This document shows, piece after piece, positions 10,297 to 20,088 of a DNA stretch of 64,000 bases. The stretch's first letter is position 1. Each line of letters starts with the position of its first letter. Under the pieces are notes generated by a model, which saw nothing but the letters and a program-made list of their open reading frames with translations, had not been told where the DNA came from and made no database searches. The stretch is from positions 180,225,198 to 180,289,197 of the forward strand of contig BTPG01000005.1 of assembly GCA_036245525.1 (NCBI GenBank). Direction: 5' to 3'. The stretch comes from Semisulcospira habei. Taxonomy: Eukaryota; Mollusca; Gastropoda; Semisulcospiridae. Both the position numbers and the translations under genes were made by a program.

Positions 10297-11138
10297 TATC
10301 TATGGGTTATATACACAGACACGCACGCACGCACTCACTCACGCGCGTGCGTGTGTGCACGCGCAAGGCCGGCCGTTATATTGTAACATCAGCAGCTGTA
10401 AGCCATACCAACTTGAGGTATATATAACTGACCGTTAAATGCGTAAAATGAAGTACGTCAAGGTCTGAAGAATAATTTGAAGAGAGCATTTCTAAATGCA
10501 TAATGAGATTTAAGAGATTTTACTTTTGTTGGTAAGGAGTTCCATAGGGATGCACCCGAAAAAAAGCTAGTCTTAAACAGATCAATTCTAGGGCGAGTCA
10601 CGACAAGATTGTTCCTCTAGTTTATATAGCGACTTTGCGAATGTCGTAACATTGTAAGTAAATACTGTGGAGCCTTGCCATCGACGATTTTGTGCATCAG
10701 CATCGCTTTATTGACGAAGAGCTGCTTTTTCAATGGCAACATGTTTAGCTGGACAAGCTTTTCGTCCGTGGTCAAATTTGAACGTGGTAGTATTAGCTTT
10801 GCTGCGCGGCGGTGGAGCGAGTTCAGTCTTTTGAAGTGATTTTGACAGCAGCCATCCCATATAGGGGAGGAATAGTCAAAATGAGGCTTGTAAAACAGTT
10901 TTCTAGTTGGAAGACCTATAATGCGTTTTAAGCGTGATAGAAGAAATAGTTTTTTAGACACGGCTTTGCAAATTTTGTCAACATGTGATTGCCACTGAAA
11001 GTGATCGTCGATAACAACACCAAGTAGAGTATGTTCCGACACTTGCTTAACTGGATCATCGCCAATGGCAAGGTGAAGCTGGTGTTCAGTTTGGCGTGTT
11101 GCGAGGAGCATTGTTTCAGTTTTGGCGAGACTGAACAC
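10097..11138 (-). mobile_element. 5'-truncated LINE, RT C-terminal region
   Basis: On the minus strand a 173-codon open frame (11138 to about 10617) reads as the C-terminal part of a non-LTR reverse transcriptase (VSEHTLLGVVIDDHFQW, then HFDYSSPIWDGCCQ and RAAKLILPRS), typical of the region after the YADD active site. The minus-strand 3' end is an AAATAAAGTCAATCAATCAA tail next to 10,097, as in L2/CR1-like elements. A (CA)n tract interrupts the 3' part. The catalytic core and 5' half are missing, so the copy is dead on arrival. Confidence 0.75.
10229..10292. repeat. (CA)n microsatellite
   Basis: About thirty CA units, followed by ACGCACGCACTCACTC-type degenerate repeats. Confidence 0.95.
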
Positions 11139-11139
11139 G

Positions 11140-11245
11140 CGCTAAATGCGAGAGACTTGGATCCTCATGAGACCGTCGCAGTTGTGGATCCAAGTCTCTT
11201 TCTGGCATCACTTTGTATCAACGTTCCATGGACGAATGTGGCTCT
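11140..11245. mobile_element. TTAA-C relic at the LINE 5' junction
   Basis: GCGAGAGACTTGGATCCTCA and GTGGATCCAAGTCTCTTTCT form the hairpin. The CACTTTGTATCAACGTTCCA tail matches other family-C copies. It abuts the truncated LINE start. Confidence 0.6.
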
Positions 11246-11532
11246 TTTTAGCTGAAGTAGCAAAGTTTCATAAACACGATGGGCGTCCACTCGCAGTTTT
11301 CTGACTGATCAGTTGATCCTGTCTTTTCCCGACTCAACTGGTTCAAACCACAAAATGTGCTAGAAATAGATCAATCTTGACAGTTCAATGGCAGAGTCTA
11401 ATATATTGGGTTATTGCCTGCAGAATGCACAGCGCTGAGTCATTCCCCTACGTTTGTGTAATGTATCTAACAGCCCTTTTATTTGTGATTAAAAGAAGTT
11501 CAGGAATGAAGTTTTGTATTAATATAGTACCT

Positions 11533-11533
<1 letters not shown>

Positions 11534-11573
<40 letters not shown>
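11534..11573. repeat. Poly-A tract
   Basis: About 37 uninterrupted As after TATAGTACCTC. No processed transcript is recognised next to it. Confidence 0.9.
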
Positions 11574-11870
11574 ACTGATGTGATTATAGATGTAGATCGT
11601 CAACAGACAGGTGCACTAGTTTAGTCTAAATGTGCACATTTCATCGCGACTAACAACTGCTGAACACCACAGTTTGGGTGAGGTTTTATTGTCATCTTGT
11701 TTGTGATTAGCAAGGACGGTCAAAATTATTTCATACACAACGGTAAACAAATGACTGTGCGGCGTGTCCGAAAAACTATGTACCAGCTGCTGGACAGTGA
11801 CAGATCGGCCATAACGTAAACGTTCGAGGGGAGTGCCAAAGTAGCTTAGCGTTTGGGAGGCCACTACCCA

Positions 11871-12050
11871 TTAACCCCTTCACTGCCGAGAAGTACTTAA
11901 CGTGACCCAACTGCAAGACATACATCGTCATGAGCCACCGGCTCTTGCGGGGGGCTCATGTAAATGTATGTTTCTTGCTGAGACCAGTTTGTAATCCATG
12001 CTTGTCGGCCGGTGGTGGCTGTTAGTCTTTGAATGAACAACGATTTTAGA
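11871..12050. mobile_element. TTAA-C MITE abutting a TTAA-B copy
   Basis: Left end TTAACCCCTTCACTGCCGAG. The right part is cut exactly where the family-B copy starts at 12,051, consistent with one TTAA element inserted at the edge of another. Confidence 0.7.
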
Positions 12051-12263
12051 TTAACTCATTGTACCCCAACACGGAAATCCCAATATTTTGCCGTTATCCT
12101 CTGAAGACTGCATTGCAGTTCAGGACTGTATCGACCATGATAGTTCAAGGGTGATGCCAGAATAGCTTGGCGCCCATAGGCGCCAAGCTATTCTGGCATC
12201 ACCCTTGAACTATCACGGTCGATCCTTATCTTGCTGTGGTGTGTCTGCGGTAGAATGAGTTAA
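12051..12263. mobile_element. TTAA-B palindromic MITE
   Basis: TTAA at both ends. Both arms carry GGGTGATGCC/GGCATCACCC instead of the usual GGGTGGTGCC/GGCACCACCC. Confidence 0.85.
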
Positions 12264-12308
12264 AATACGCGTCCAGTGGCAGGGAAAGTGGTTAAAATAT
12301 CATAGCCC

Positions 12309-12332
12309 TCCCCCCCTCCACCCCCCCCCCCT

Positions 12333-12364
<32 letters not shown>
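12309..12364. repeat. Poly-C tract
   Basis: More than 50 almost uninterrupted Cs. Confidence 0.95.
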
Positions 12365-12365
<1 letters not shown>

Positions 12366-12520
12366 CCCGCTACCTCTGCTGGTTTGCACGAAATTCAAAC
12401 TTGTTGCTCAAGGGGAGCGATCTCTGGAACGTTTTGTGACTCTTGGAACTCGTTTGATGTTTTCGTTTATTTCCCTTGTGTAGCTTGCCCCTGGTGGTGT
12501 CTGATAAGTTTGTTTATCAC

Positions 12521-12615
12521 TCGTGAGTGTGTGTGTCTGTGTGTGTGTATGTGTGTGTGTGTGTGTGTGTGTGCGCGTGTGTGTGTGCGTGTGTTCTGGT
12601 ATGTGTGTGTTCCTC

Positions 12616-12688
<73 letters not shown>

Positions 12689-12786
12689 CTGTGTTCTGGT
12701 GTGTGTTCTGGTGTGCCTGTCTTCTGGGGCGCGTGTGCGTGCGCGCGCGTGTGCGTGCGTTCATGTACGTGTGTGTGTGTGCGAGT
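12521..12786. repeat. (GT)n microsatellite complex
   Basis: TG dinucleotides from 12,521, the purest block at 12,624-12,687, with GTTCTGGTGTGT interruptions. The open frames over it are low-complexity artefacts. Confidence 0.95.
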
Positions 12787-12979
12787 GCATTCTTCAGGTA
12801 AAACAAATTATGTGCATTGTTCTATTTGTACCAACTCAAAGCACTTCATGTAACCATAATCAGTTTTGATGGTTATTAAGTTTACCAGTCAACCACTCGA
12901 ACACAAACGACCCACACACAATTGTGCTTTTATATTGTCATTTTGTTATGCATATTTTCCCGCTTAGGCGCTAAGGAAT

Positions 12980-13100
12980 GTTAACCCCTCTACTGCTGAG
13001 AAAAACTGAACACAACCTAACTGCAAAAGGTATAGATCCTCATGAGCCCCCGCAGTTGCGAGGGCTCATGAGGATCTGTGCCTCTTGCTGACCCTTTCAA
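12980..13100. mobile_element. TTAA-C palindromic MITE, right end lost
   Basis: TTAACCCCTCTACTGCTGAG, then a hairpin to GAGGATCTGTGCCTCTTGCT. It lies about 30 bases beyond the stop codon of the glutamine synthetase-like gene, so it is probably in its 3' UTR. Confidence 0.7.
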
Positions 13101-13125
13101 ACATTTCACACTGACAAAACACTGT

Positions 13126-16100
13126 TCAGACTAAGTCGAGGTACATTTCCTTTTCGAAAGCTAATCGCTCCTCCCTGGTTTTCAAACCAGCCTCCTCGAA
13201 AGGCTCGACCTCACACTCTCTCTTCACATTAACGTAGCACTGCACAAACCGATCTCCAAGCAGTGCGCACAGTTCTTTGTCGTTTTCAAGAGCGGCCAGA
13301 GCTTCTTTCAGGGATCTGGGAAGATTTCTACAAGAGGCGTCGCCTCTCATGAGCCCTTGCTGCCGCAGAGGCTCAGGAGAATCTACGCCTCTTGCTGGCA
13401 GTGATCGTGATTCATTAGGGTTTCCCCTTTGCACAGAGGAAGAGCTAGTTTCGTTCCTTTGTGGCAGTCTCTGAAGGAGGGTGCTCGGATCGGTTTGGAT
13501 GTCGTCTGCTGGAAGCCCTTGACTCTGATATTGCTTGTCAGCACAGGTCTTGGCTGAGCTTTCTGGTGAATGACTTTGAAACTGTCCTGCCTGATTGCTT
13601 TGGGATCGTTCCCCTGTCGGCTGACTGTTGGAAATGCCTGTGTCGGCTTGGAGTTGTTCTCCTTGATTTGTCTGAATTGCGTCCCCTTTTAACTGGCATT
13701 CTAGTCCAGCCTGGTCGATCTGGACTGCGTCCCTTGTGGCCGCCTGACTCTGAAATGGTTTGTCCGCGCCTGCTCTGATTTTACCTGCTGGCGGTGGACA
13801 CTCGAGCCGCCTGTCCAGGCCATCCAACCCGGCCGCCACCACCGCCGCTAGAGCCAGATACGGGTTCACTGCTCCGCTGGGCAGTCTGTGCTCAAAGAAC
13901 ACGTTCCCCTGACTGTTACGGACACGGATCATGCGTCTCTTGTCTTCCACGCCCCATGACACGTCCCCTGGAGTGCCGTCCTCAAACAAGCGACTGTAGC
14001 AGTTGACAGTCGGGCACAGGAGAGCGCAGAGAGCAGGTGCGTGTGTTAGGAGTCCGGCCAGCCAGTGTTTTGCTGTGGAAGACAGGTTGTTTTCGTCTTG
14101 TGGGTCACCCATGACGCTGTCTGTCGACAGCGTGATGGGCGACCCACAAGACGAAAACAACCTGTCTTTTACAGGCAAATGATCACCTTTCCCTTGCTCG
14201 CTAAGTCTCCACAGAGAGTGGTTTAAGTGGAGACCGTTCCCGCCCGTCTCCGTTCTGCTCATGAACGTAGCGTAGTAGCCGCGAGTGGGGAAGAACCCTT
14301 TCACGGCGCTCTTCAGGTAGAAGGCTACGTCAGCCCCGCGCACACCCTGGACGGGGTCGGTGGTGAGCTCCCACTGCCCGGTGTGGGTCTCGGGGATCCA
14401 GCTGGACACTTCTACCCCCATAGCCTCCAACACGTCTCCCAGACCCGTCATCAGCGCTTCGTGTCGGCCCCACGCACGCATGTCCGCGAACTGAAATTTC
14501 CCGTCACCGAGGGGTCTGTCCGTGGCTTTATCGTACACGAAAAACTCGTACTCGAACGCTGACTTCAAAACCAGACCGTGCCCGTCCTGCAGAGCGTCCA
14601 GTTGCGCCTTTAACAGCTGTCTTGGTGACGTAAGATCTGCAGTTCTGTCGGGCGATAAGAAGTCACAGAGGACGTTTCCAGTGCGACGGCCTTCTTCTCC
14701 GACCCAAAGCCACGCGGTCAAGGTCTCCAGGCAAGGTCGCATAAAACTTTGGGGCCAGTTCGCGCCTGTGATTTCCACCACGGATTGTGACATCTGTCCA
14801 CAAGGACCGTACCCCACGCACGTTCCTGCAGAGTAAAAAAGCAAAGAGCCGTTTTAACTCATTCAGTCCCGACACACCCCAGCAAGATGTGGATCGACCA
14901 TGATAGTTCAAGGGTGGTGCCAGAATAGCTTGGCGCCTGTAGGCGCCAAGCTATTTTGGCACCACCCTTGATCTATCATGGTCGATCTGTCTCCTGCAAT
15001 GTACTGCAGTCCTCAGAGGACAACTCCAAAACGCGGGTATTTCGTACCTGGGACACAATGGGTTAACTCCCCTTGTGAATGCAGCCACCGGTACTGTAAA
15101 AGGTACCGGCGGCCGCATTGCACAAGGAGGTAATATTCTATTACGCAATACATTGCAACGTGATTTGCTGGTCTTGTCATGCCGACGAACCGTGTAAAAT
15201 ATACACTATCTGGAATGAAAGTTTCCTCGGCTCCCTCTTACGTTTGCAATGCGTTAACCCCTTGACTGCCGAGGGGAAAAAATGAACACAACTGCAAGAG
15301 GTATAGTAGATCCTCAAGAGCCGCCGTAGTTGCAGGGACTAAGGAAGATCTATGCCTATGCTGAAACCGATTAGTATCCTTCTTAAAGGCTTGGGACCTT
15401 TACCTCCTTCAGCCCGGACACACCGCACCAAGACATGGATCGAGCATGATAGTTCAAGGGTGGTGCCAGAATAGCTTGGCGCCCATGGGCGCCAAGCTAT
15501 TCTGGCACCACCCTTGAACTATCATGCTCGCTTTGTCTCTAGAATCGTAATGCAGTCCTTGAGAGGGCACCTTCAACATTTGAGGATTTCGGTCCTCGGG
15601 TAGAATGTGTTAACGCTGAATTCGCGATTTCAAAAATACGGTCTGCGTGCAGTAACAGTAAAGGGGTTACATTCCTACATCAGGCGGTACATGTGTATAC
15701 TGGTCTGTGATTCTGGACCTTACGCCTCGAGGTTCACAGACCAGCCAAGTGAGCCCACGCAGCATACGCAGGACTCCGAAAGTTTACACTACTGGTAAGC
15801 AAATCATTCACCTGAAGCCAGTTGCATGACAGCGCTTAAATTTTGCGCAGGCCAGTAAGCAAGATGCTATGCTATAGCGAACTATTGTTCTGCTCTGCTA
15901 TAGCGAAATACCTTGCTTAGTGGCTTGCGCAGGACTTAAAGAACCATTACGCGTAAGTCTGAAGACACATTTCAGCATCATTTGTGTTCATTATGCCTTG
16001 CCAACACACCTAATGAACTTTAAAAGCAGTACGGACATGCAGCAAACACACACGCGTAATCGCACTTATTTATTCTGCGCACCCGTTAGCGTGTCAATCT

Positions 16101-17125
16101 ATTTTTAGCTGTTTCTCGTACCGATACCGTCGTATATATAGAACGGAGCGGAGTCATTGTCAGGTTATTTACTATTCAGACGACATGTGCTGAACTGGAT
16201 TGTCCTGTGTCTAAATGAACCATAACTAGACCTGTGTGTAGCGTTTCGCAACCATCTGTTACAGAAGTGTATCTTTGAACAGTTACGGCGGTAGTGGGCC
16301 TTTAAAGCTCGCTCGTGCAACTGAGGCCTGTCCTTTGCAAGCAGTCCCTATCGCTACACTGTCCAGTCATCACAGTCGCTTTAACCCATTTAGTCCCAAC
16401 GCATTACAGCAGGAGATGGATCGACCATGATAATTGAAGGGTAGTGCCAGATGAGCTTGGCGCCTTAAGGCGCCAAGCTCATCTGGCACTACCCTTGAAT
16501 TATCATGGTCGATCTATCTCCTGCAGCTGGTACATAGTCGTTAGGTAGCACCTCCAAAATTTGGGAATTGGGACCCTGAGATTAACTCATTCAGCCCCGA
16601 CAGACCACAACAAGACATGGATCGAGTATGATAGCAAATGCACACTCTTTTAACAGTATATGTGTGTGCAGTACACAAACTATGCGTATGCGCTGAAGTT
16701 TGTCATCATAACGATAATCACAAGTCAATTATCTACATAATACGTCAGTACAGTAATAGGCATAGTAACGTCATTAGCAAAACGTCTTCGGGCCCACTGA
16801 CGAACGCCGCACTGTCGTGCGCAGGCCCACTGCGGCCGTCGTGGGCCCGAGGACCTTTCCTTACTGGGAATAGATTGCATACGTATCTCAGTGCCCATTT
16901 CAGTCCTGCGTACAAATCAGGAATGACATTTTTTATTCTTGAATCCCGCAAGTGACACTTACCGTTAAAAAGCTCAAAACCGTCCTTTGCCACTTTCTCC
17001 TTGAATCGCCCCGACACCACCTTCCCCTTTGCCAAGCCGTGCACGTCAGGCACAACGAATTGCAGGTACTGGAACTTGTTAAGTTCTTCAGTGAACGCAG
17101 CACTCAGGTGCTGTGTCTCCGCCAT
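13126..17125 (-). CDS. Glutamine synthetase-like (lengsin-type) protein
   Basis: Two exons: 17125-16963 (ATG, donor AACG|GTAAGT) and 14825-13126 (acceptor TTACTCTGCAG, stop TGA). The phase-1 join makes GGA and gives 620 residues. Exon 1 holds the N-terminal beta-grasp part (LQFVVPDVHGLAKGKVV). Exon 2 holds the catalytic domain: FEYEFF (about 145-150, metal-binding Glu pair), THTGQWELT (about 201), GNGLHLNHSLW (about 251), SWGVEDKRR, and EHRLPSGAVNPYLALAA (about 367). This suits a type-I-like, lengsin-related family; the enzyme activity itself is unproven. Family members are usually about 430-500 residues. The excess is a Gln-rich insert (about 403-531), then about 23 residues (532-554) encoded by a TTAA-C hairpin, placed just before the conserved NLPRSLKEALAAL helix. 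A second oddity is an 86-base inverted repeat inside the catalytic region. The open frame is intact throughout. Confidence 0.85.
13328..13396 (-). mobile_element. TTAA-C hairpin inside the GS-like coding exon
   Basis: GCAAGAGGCGTAGATTCTCC (minus strand) to CATGAGAGGCGACGCCTCTT, translated in frame as PARGVDSPEPLRQQGLMRGD. No stop codon occurs in this reading frame across the hairpin. Confidence 0.75.
14081..14166. repeat. Near-perfect inverted repeat in the GS-like exon
   Basis: Arms of 41 bases (14081-14121 and 14126-14166) with two mismatches and a 4-base spacer TGTC. It encodes SSCGSPITLSTDSVMGDPQD, one half being the antisense of the other. It shows no resemblance to the TTAA families. 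Confidence 0.9.
14854..15066. mobile_element. TTAA-B MITE in the GS-like intron
   Basis: TTAA at both ends. Its edge is about 28 bases from the 3' splice site of GS exon 2, so it occupies the branch-point/polypyrimidine neighbourhood. Confidence 0.85.
15253..15365. mobile_element. TTAA-C MITE, degenerate
   Basis: TTAACCCCTTGACTGCCGAG, then a hairpin with several arm mismatches; the right end is missing. Confidence 0.6.
15399..15613. mobile_element. TTAA-B palindromic MITE
   Basis: Right end GGGTAGAATGTGTTAA, left end mutated to TTTACC. Hairpin tip GGCGCC-catg-GGCGCC. Confidence 0.8.
15844..15936. mobile_element. Family H palindrome (GCTATAGCG core)
   Basis: Arms TGCGCAGGCCAGTAAGCAAG and CTTGCTTAGTGGCTTGCGCA enclose two GCTATAGCG motifs. 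The same outer arms bound the 53.3-53.6 kb element. Confidence 0.65.
16381..16585. mobile_element. TTAA-A palindromic MITE
   Basis: TTAA at both ends. Arms share the change CCAGATGAGC/GCTCATCTGG. Its right TTAA doubles as the left end of a truncated family-B copy. Confidence 0.85.
16582..16634. mobile_element. Truncated TTAA-B MITE
   Basis: TTAACTCATTCAGCCCCGAC runs to GATCGAGTATGATAG and then stops before the hairpin. Confidence 0.7.
16785..16856. mobile_element. Family G GC-rich palindrome
   Basis: GTCTTCGGGCCCACTGACGA and GCGGCCGTCGTGGGCCCGAG form imperfect arms around CACTGTCGTGCG. It lies in the GS-like intron. Confidence 0.6.
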
Positions 17126-17188
17126 CCTGTTCTCAATAGGTCTCAGGAGCGAACCGTGGGTCGATCTATATATTCACACCACTGTCCT

Positions 17189-17395
17189 CCTTCCATAAAT
17201 TAACTCTCTGGCTGTCGGTAGCGCTTTTTGTCGAGGTGATTCCTGTAGGAGTGAACCGTGGGTCGATCTGCATATCCATGCCACTGTCCTCCTTCCATAA
17301 ATTAACTCTCTGGCTGTCGTTAGCGTTTTTTGTCGAGGTGAGTCCGGTAGGAATCACTTCGACAAAAAGCGCTGCCGGCAACCAGAGGGTGAAGT
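17189..17395. mobile_element. TTAA-D MITE (CTGGCTGTCGGTAGCG), duplicated
   Basis: Two TTAACTCTCTGGCTGTCG starts (17,201 and 17,301) about 100 bases apart and one right end CTGCCGGCAACCAGAGGG. The flank CATGCCACTGTCCTCCTTCC is duplicated with the element. It lies just upstream of the GS-like start codon. Confidence 0.65.
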
Positions 17396-17560
17396 ATTGG
17401 AGAGAGGGGTGAGTGCGGGGCCTCACTAGGGGCCTCATCGGGGCTAGTGGAGATAGTGGAGGGAAGGAGGGGGAAAAAAAGGGGGTATGGGGTGGGAGGT
17501 CTTCACGTACAAAATGGACTTACTGTCTTCTGCCTTCACATTGCAGAATGGGTGCAATGT

Positions 17561-17608
17561 TTGTTTGGTTGGTTGGTTGGTTGGTTGGTTGGTTGGTTGG
17601 TTGGTTGG
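17561..17608. repeat. (TTGG)n microsatellite
   Basis: Eleven consecutive TTGG units. Confidence 0.95.
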
Positions 17609-17741
17609 TGCTATACGGTCATACATTGAAGGGAAAGCCATTGATCGAAAACAGTAGCGATATATTTTTATTCAGTAAAGACAAACAGTCCGTAGTGTTC
17701 CCTCCCCGGAAGGCGAGGGACAGGAGAAGAAGACCAAGAGA

Positions 17742-17960
17742 TTAACTCATTCAGCCCCGACACACCACAGCAAGACATGGATCGAGTATGATAGTTCAAG
17801 GGTGGTGCCAGAATAGCTTGGCGCCCACTTGATAGGCGCCGAGCTATTCTGGCACCACCCTTGAACTATCATGCTCGATTTGTCTCTACAATTGTAATAC
17901 AGTCCTTTAGAGGGCAACTTCAAAATTTGGGGATTTCGGTCATGGGGTAGAATGTGTTAA
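17742..17960. mobile_element. TTAA-B palindromic MITE
   Basis: TTAA at both ends. The loop is lengthened to CACTTGATA between GGCGCC arms. Confidence 0.85.
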
Positions 17961-18527
17961 ACGCCCCAAACCTGAAAATATCCCCATCTTATATCCCAAA
18001 TCAACTCAAAAGGTCGCGAGAGATATCAAAGTTGCCGTGTCAGGGAACTGTCACCGACCCATCATACCACAAGTTCGGAAGGGTCCAGTGCATACACAGA
18101 AGTACACAACGTTGACATTCCAGTCCATTCAGTCGGCTGTTTGGTTGTTTATTTATTGCACTTAAAAGATATTTTGTCGACCATTTTGGTCTGCTGCGTG
18201 CTTGTTCACAAACCTCACCTTTGGACACTGTGGGAGCGGACTGAGTATTATACAACCTCGAATGCAATTATGAGTACAGAATCACGACCTATCAGTGCTG
18301 ATCTCAACACGTAAAGAGCAATCTCCCAGTACAATGAATAGTTGGCTAGTAGGTCAGGTCGGCATAATATATGGACACTTATGCATTGCGTTATCTATGT
18401 ACGTCCGTTCAGCGGCAGACTGAATATTTAACACTTTCACTGTGGCTAGCGGTTTATGTCGAGTTGATGCCTGTACAAAAGGTGCTAATGACTTGCAAAG
18501 GGTTTCAAGATCTTAAGTGGTACCCAT
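17961..18527. other. No gene recognised
   Basis: A 75-codon frame on the minus strand (18267-18040) has no recognisable domain or splice context. I see nothing else in this stretch. Confidence 0.4.
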
Positions 18528-18665
18528 TAACCCCTTCACTGCCACTGACCGTACAAAGTACGTCTGAAATCGATGTGAATTAAACGCGAAATTTATCCAG
18601 CCGTCCCACGAACAATGAATAGTGGATTCAGCAAGAGGTATAGATCCTCATGAGCCCCCGCGACA
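18528..18665. mobile_element. TTAA-C MITE cut at the hairpin tip
   Basis: TTAACCCCTTCACTGCCACT to CATGAGCCCCCGCGAC; the whole right half is missing, so the break falls at the palindrome centre. Confidence 0.7.
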
Positions 18666-18901
18666 AAGACAAAGCTTAAGGCGCATAACACGAGTGCATC
18701 ACCATGGGAGGGTCTCAGTGTACCTTATGCCCACACCGGTTGTCTCCTTCGATTCGCTGCGCAATCGACCTATCCCGATCTACGTCATCACTTTGTGCGT
18801 TGCCGCCCCTGGAGGGCAAGCTGGCGGGTGATGCAATTTCCACCACTCTAGCAAGGTTGAAAGCGTGTCACGTAAGCCTATTTATTCGCATTTTTCTCAC
18901 C

Positions 18902-19124
18902 ATGACGAACGATTGCTGTGTCAACCATTGTTCGAAACGAAGTACTAGGGATCTTGGGATCTCTTACCATAGAATTCCGACAGTTATATTCAATAAGGGC
19001 TCCAAAATACGCGAGTTGACAGCCAAGAGGAGAAGGCTTTGGATCGCCCAAATCAATCGAAAGAAGATCACGAACAAAACAGTGAAACCATGGACCCGTG
19101 TGTGTTCACGCCACTTTGTGACAG
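18902..19124 (+). CDS. THAP zinc-finger exon
   Basis: ATG at 18902, donor GTGACAG|GTAAGC at 19124/19125. The 74 codons carry a THAP signature: CCVNHCSKRS at the start, an aromatic/proline segment (YHRIP), the RRRLWIAQINRKK helix with the conserved Trp, and VCSRHFVTG, i.e. the C-x-x-H pair near the end. THAP domains bind DNA and occur both in cellular regulators and in DNA transposons (P elements, ISL2EU). The continuation is not recognised downstream. A YqaJ-type protein start lies convergently at 19.5-19.9 kb, which favours an ISL2EU-like transposon remnant over a host gene. The domain call is fairly firm; the element assignment is inference. Confidence 0.65.
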
Positions 19125-19518
19125 GTAAGCATTTTCAAAAATTGTTCAATGGTTCACATGCATTTTGTTATTGGTGTTCCTAGGCCATTGCGAAGTTGCA
19201 GCTGCCCACTTTCACTGACAACCTGGCAGTAGTGAAATCTGCCTTTTTTTTTTTTAGCAGATTGGAGTGTTGGAGGGCATTTAGATGGCTTTGTTCTGTT
19301 CTCACATTTCATAGAATGTGAGATTAGGCTTCTTGATGCAAAGACTGAGACTATATTTATTTGTTTTTTTTTCCAACTTCATGTGTACTTGAAGAAAAAA
19401 AACATAAACACAAAACACCTGTGGAGGGATCACCTGTATGATACCCTTCTTCCAGAATCACAGGAAAGACTGGAGTGCTGGTTTTGTTTATCATGCAAGT
19501 CAATATTGTAGTGTAGTT

Positions 19519-19909
19519 AGTGTAGTGTAGCTTTGAAGGCTTTTCTTGTGTAGTAGCTGGTGCGATGAACCAAATATTCTGAAATGTCGTCTTGAGCAAC
19601 CGGAGGTAGAAGTCCGACATCGTCACTCCACTGACAGTTTTCGTAGGGATCTAACCCGCCAACTGCTCGCAATTTCATCTCATAACGGTTTCTAGATACT
19701 GAATCTAGAGTATCTATATACTTTTCAGACGGTTTAACTCCAGGTTTGGACATTGTTTTTGCTACAGCCCCCACTCTGTTGAACATTCGTGTAGAGTCTC
19801 CACACCGCTTTGCCCTCCAGCGTACTATGTCATCAGAAATGGGGTCGCGGAAAAGTACACAATCGGGAAACGTCCATTCAGTGTCTTGTCGTTGACGTGG
19901 GCTGCCCAA
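19519..19909 (-). pseudogene. YqaJ/SWIM-type transposon protein, N-terminal fragment
   Basis: A 130-codon open frame whose C-terminal half reads YEMKLRAVGGLDPYENCQW, then DDVGLLPPVAQDDISEYLVH and YYTRKAFKATLH. This matches the pattern (Y..KL...GLDPY....W.DD...LP.V...DI..YLV....YT...FKA) that I associate with N-terminal regions of large YqaJ- or SWIM-containing proteins common in invertebrate genomes and carried by ISL2EU transposons. The nuclease domain is not in the window, so it is a fragment. Recognition is from memory of the pattern and needs a search. Confidence 0.4.
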
Positions 19910-20008
19910 CTGGGCTATAATAGGAAAGATGCAAGGGTATCGGTAGGGATCTTTACCTGCCTTGCACCTTGTCTTTTATATAAGGGAGCATGGCTACAAA
20001 TTGGTCGC

Positions 20009-20088
20009 AGCAAGAGGCATAGATCCTCATGAACCCCCGCAGTTGCGGGGACTCATAGGATCGATCTATACGGCCTCTTGCGGTAGGG
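20009..20088. mobile_element. TTAA-C hairpin at the LINE 5' edge
   Basis: GCAAGAGGCATAGATCCTCA to CGGCCTCTTGCGG. It directly abuts the first recognisable LINE codons. Confidence 0.65.

Noticed and set aside
12384..12869. Long Cys/Val or Thr/His open frames over GT repeats
   Set aside because: They follow the stop-free period of the (GT)n tract on both strands; same for the frames over CT/GA, TA and CA arrays elsewhere.
13461..14562. Plus-strand frames opposite the glutamine synthetase exon
   Set aside because: Antisense shadows; the minus frame has all the family motifs and proper splice sites.
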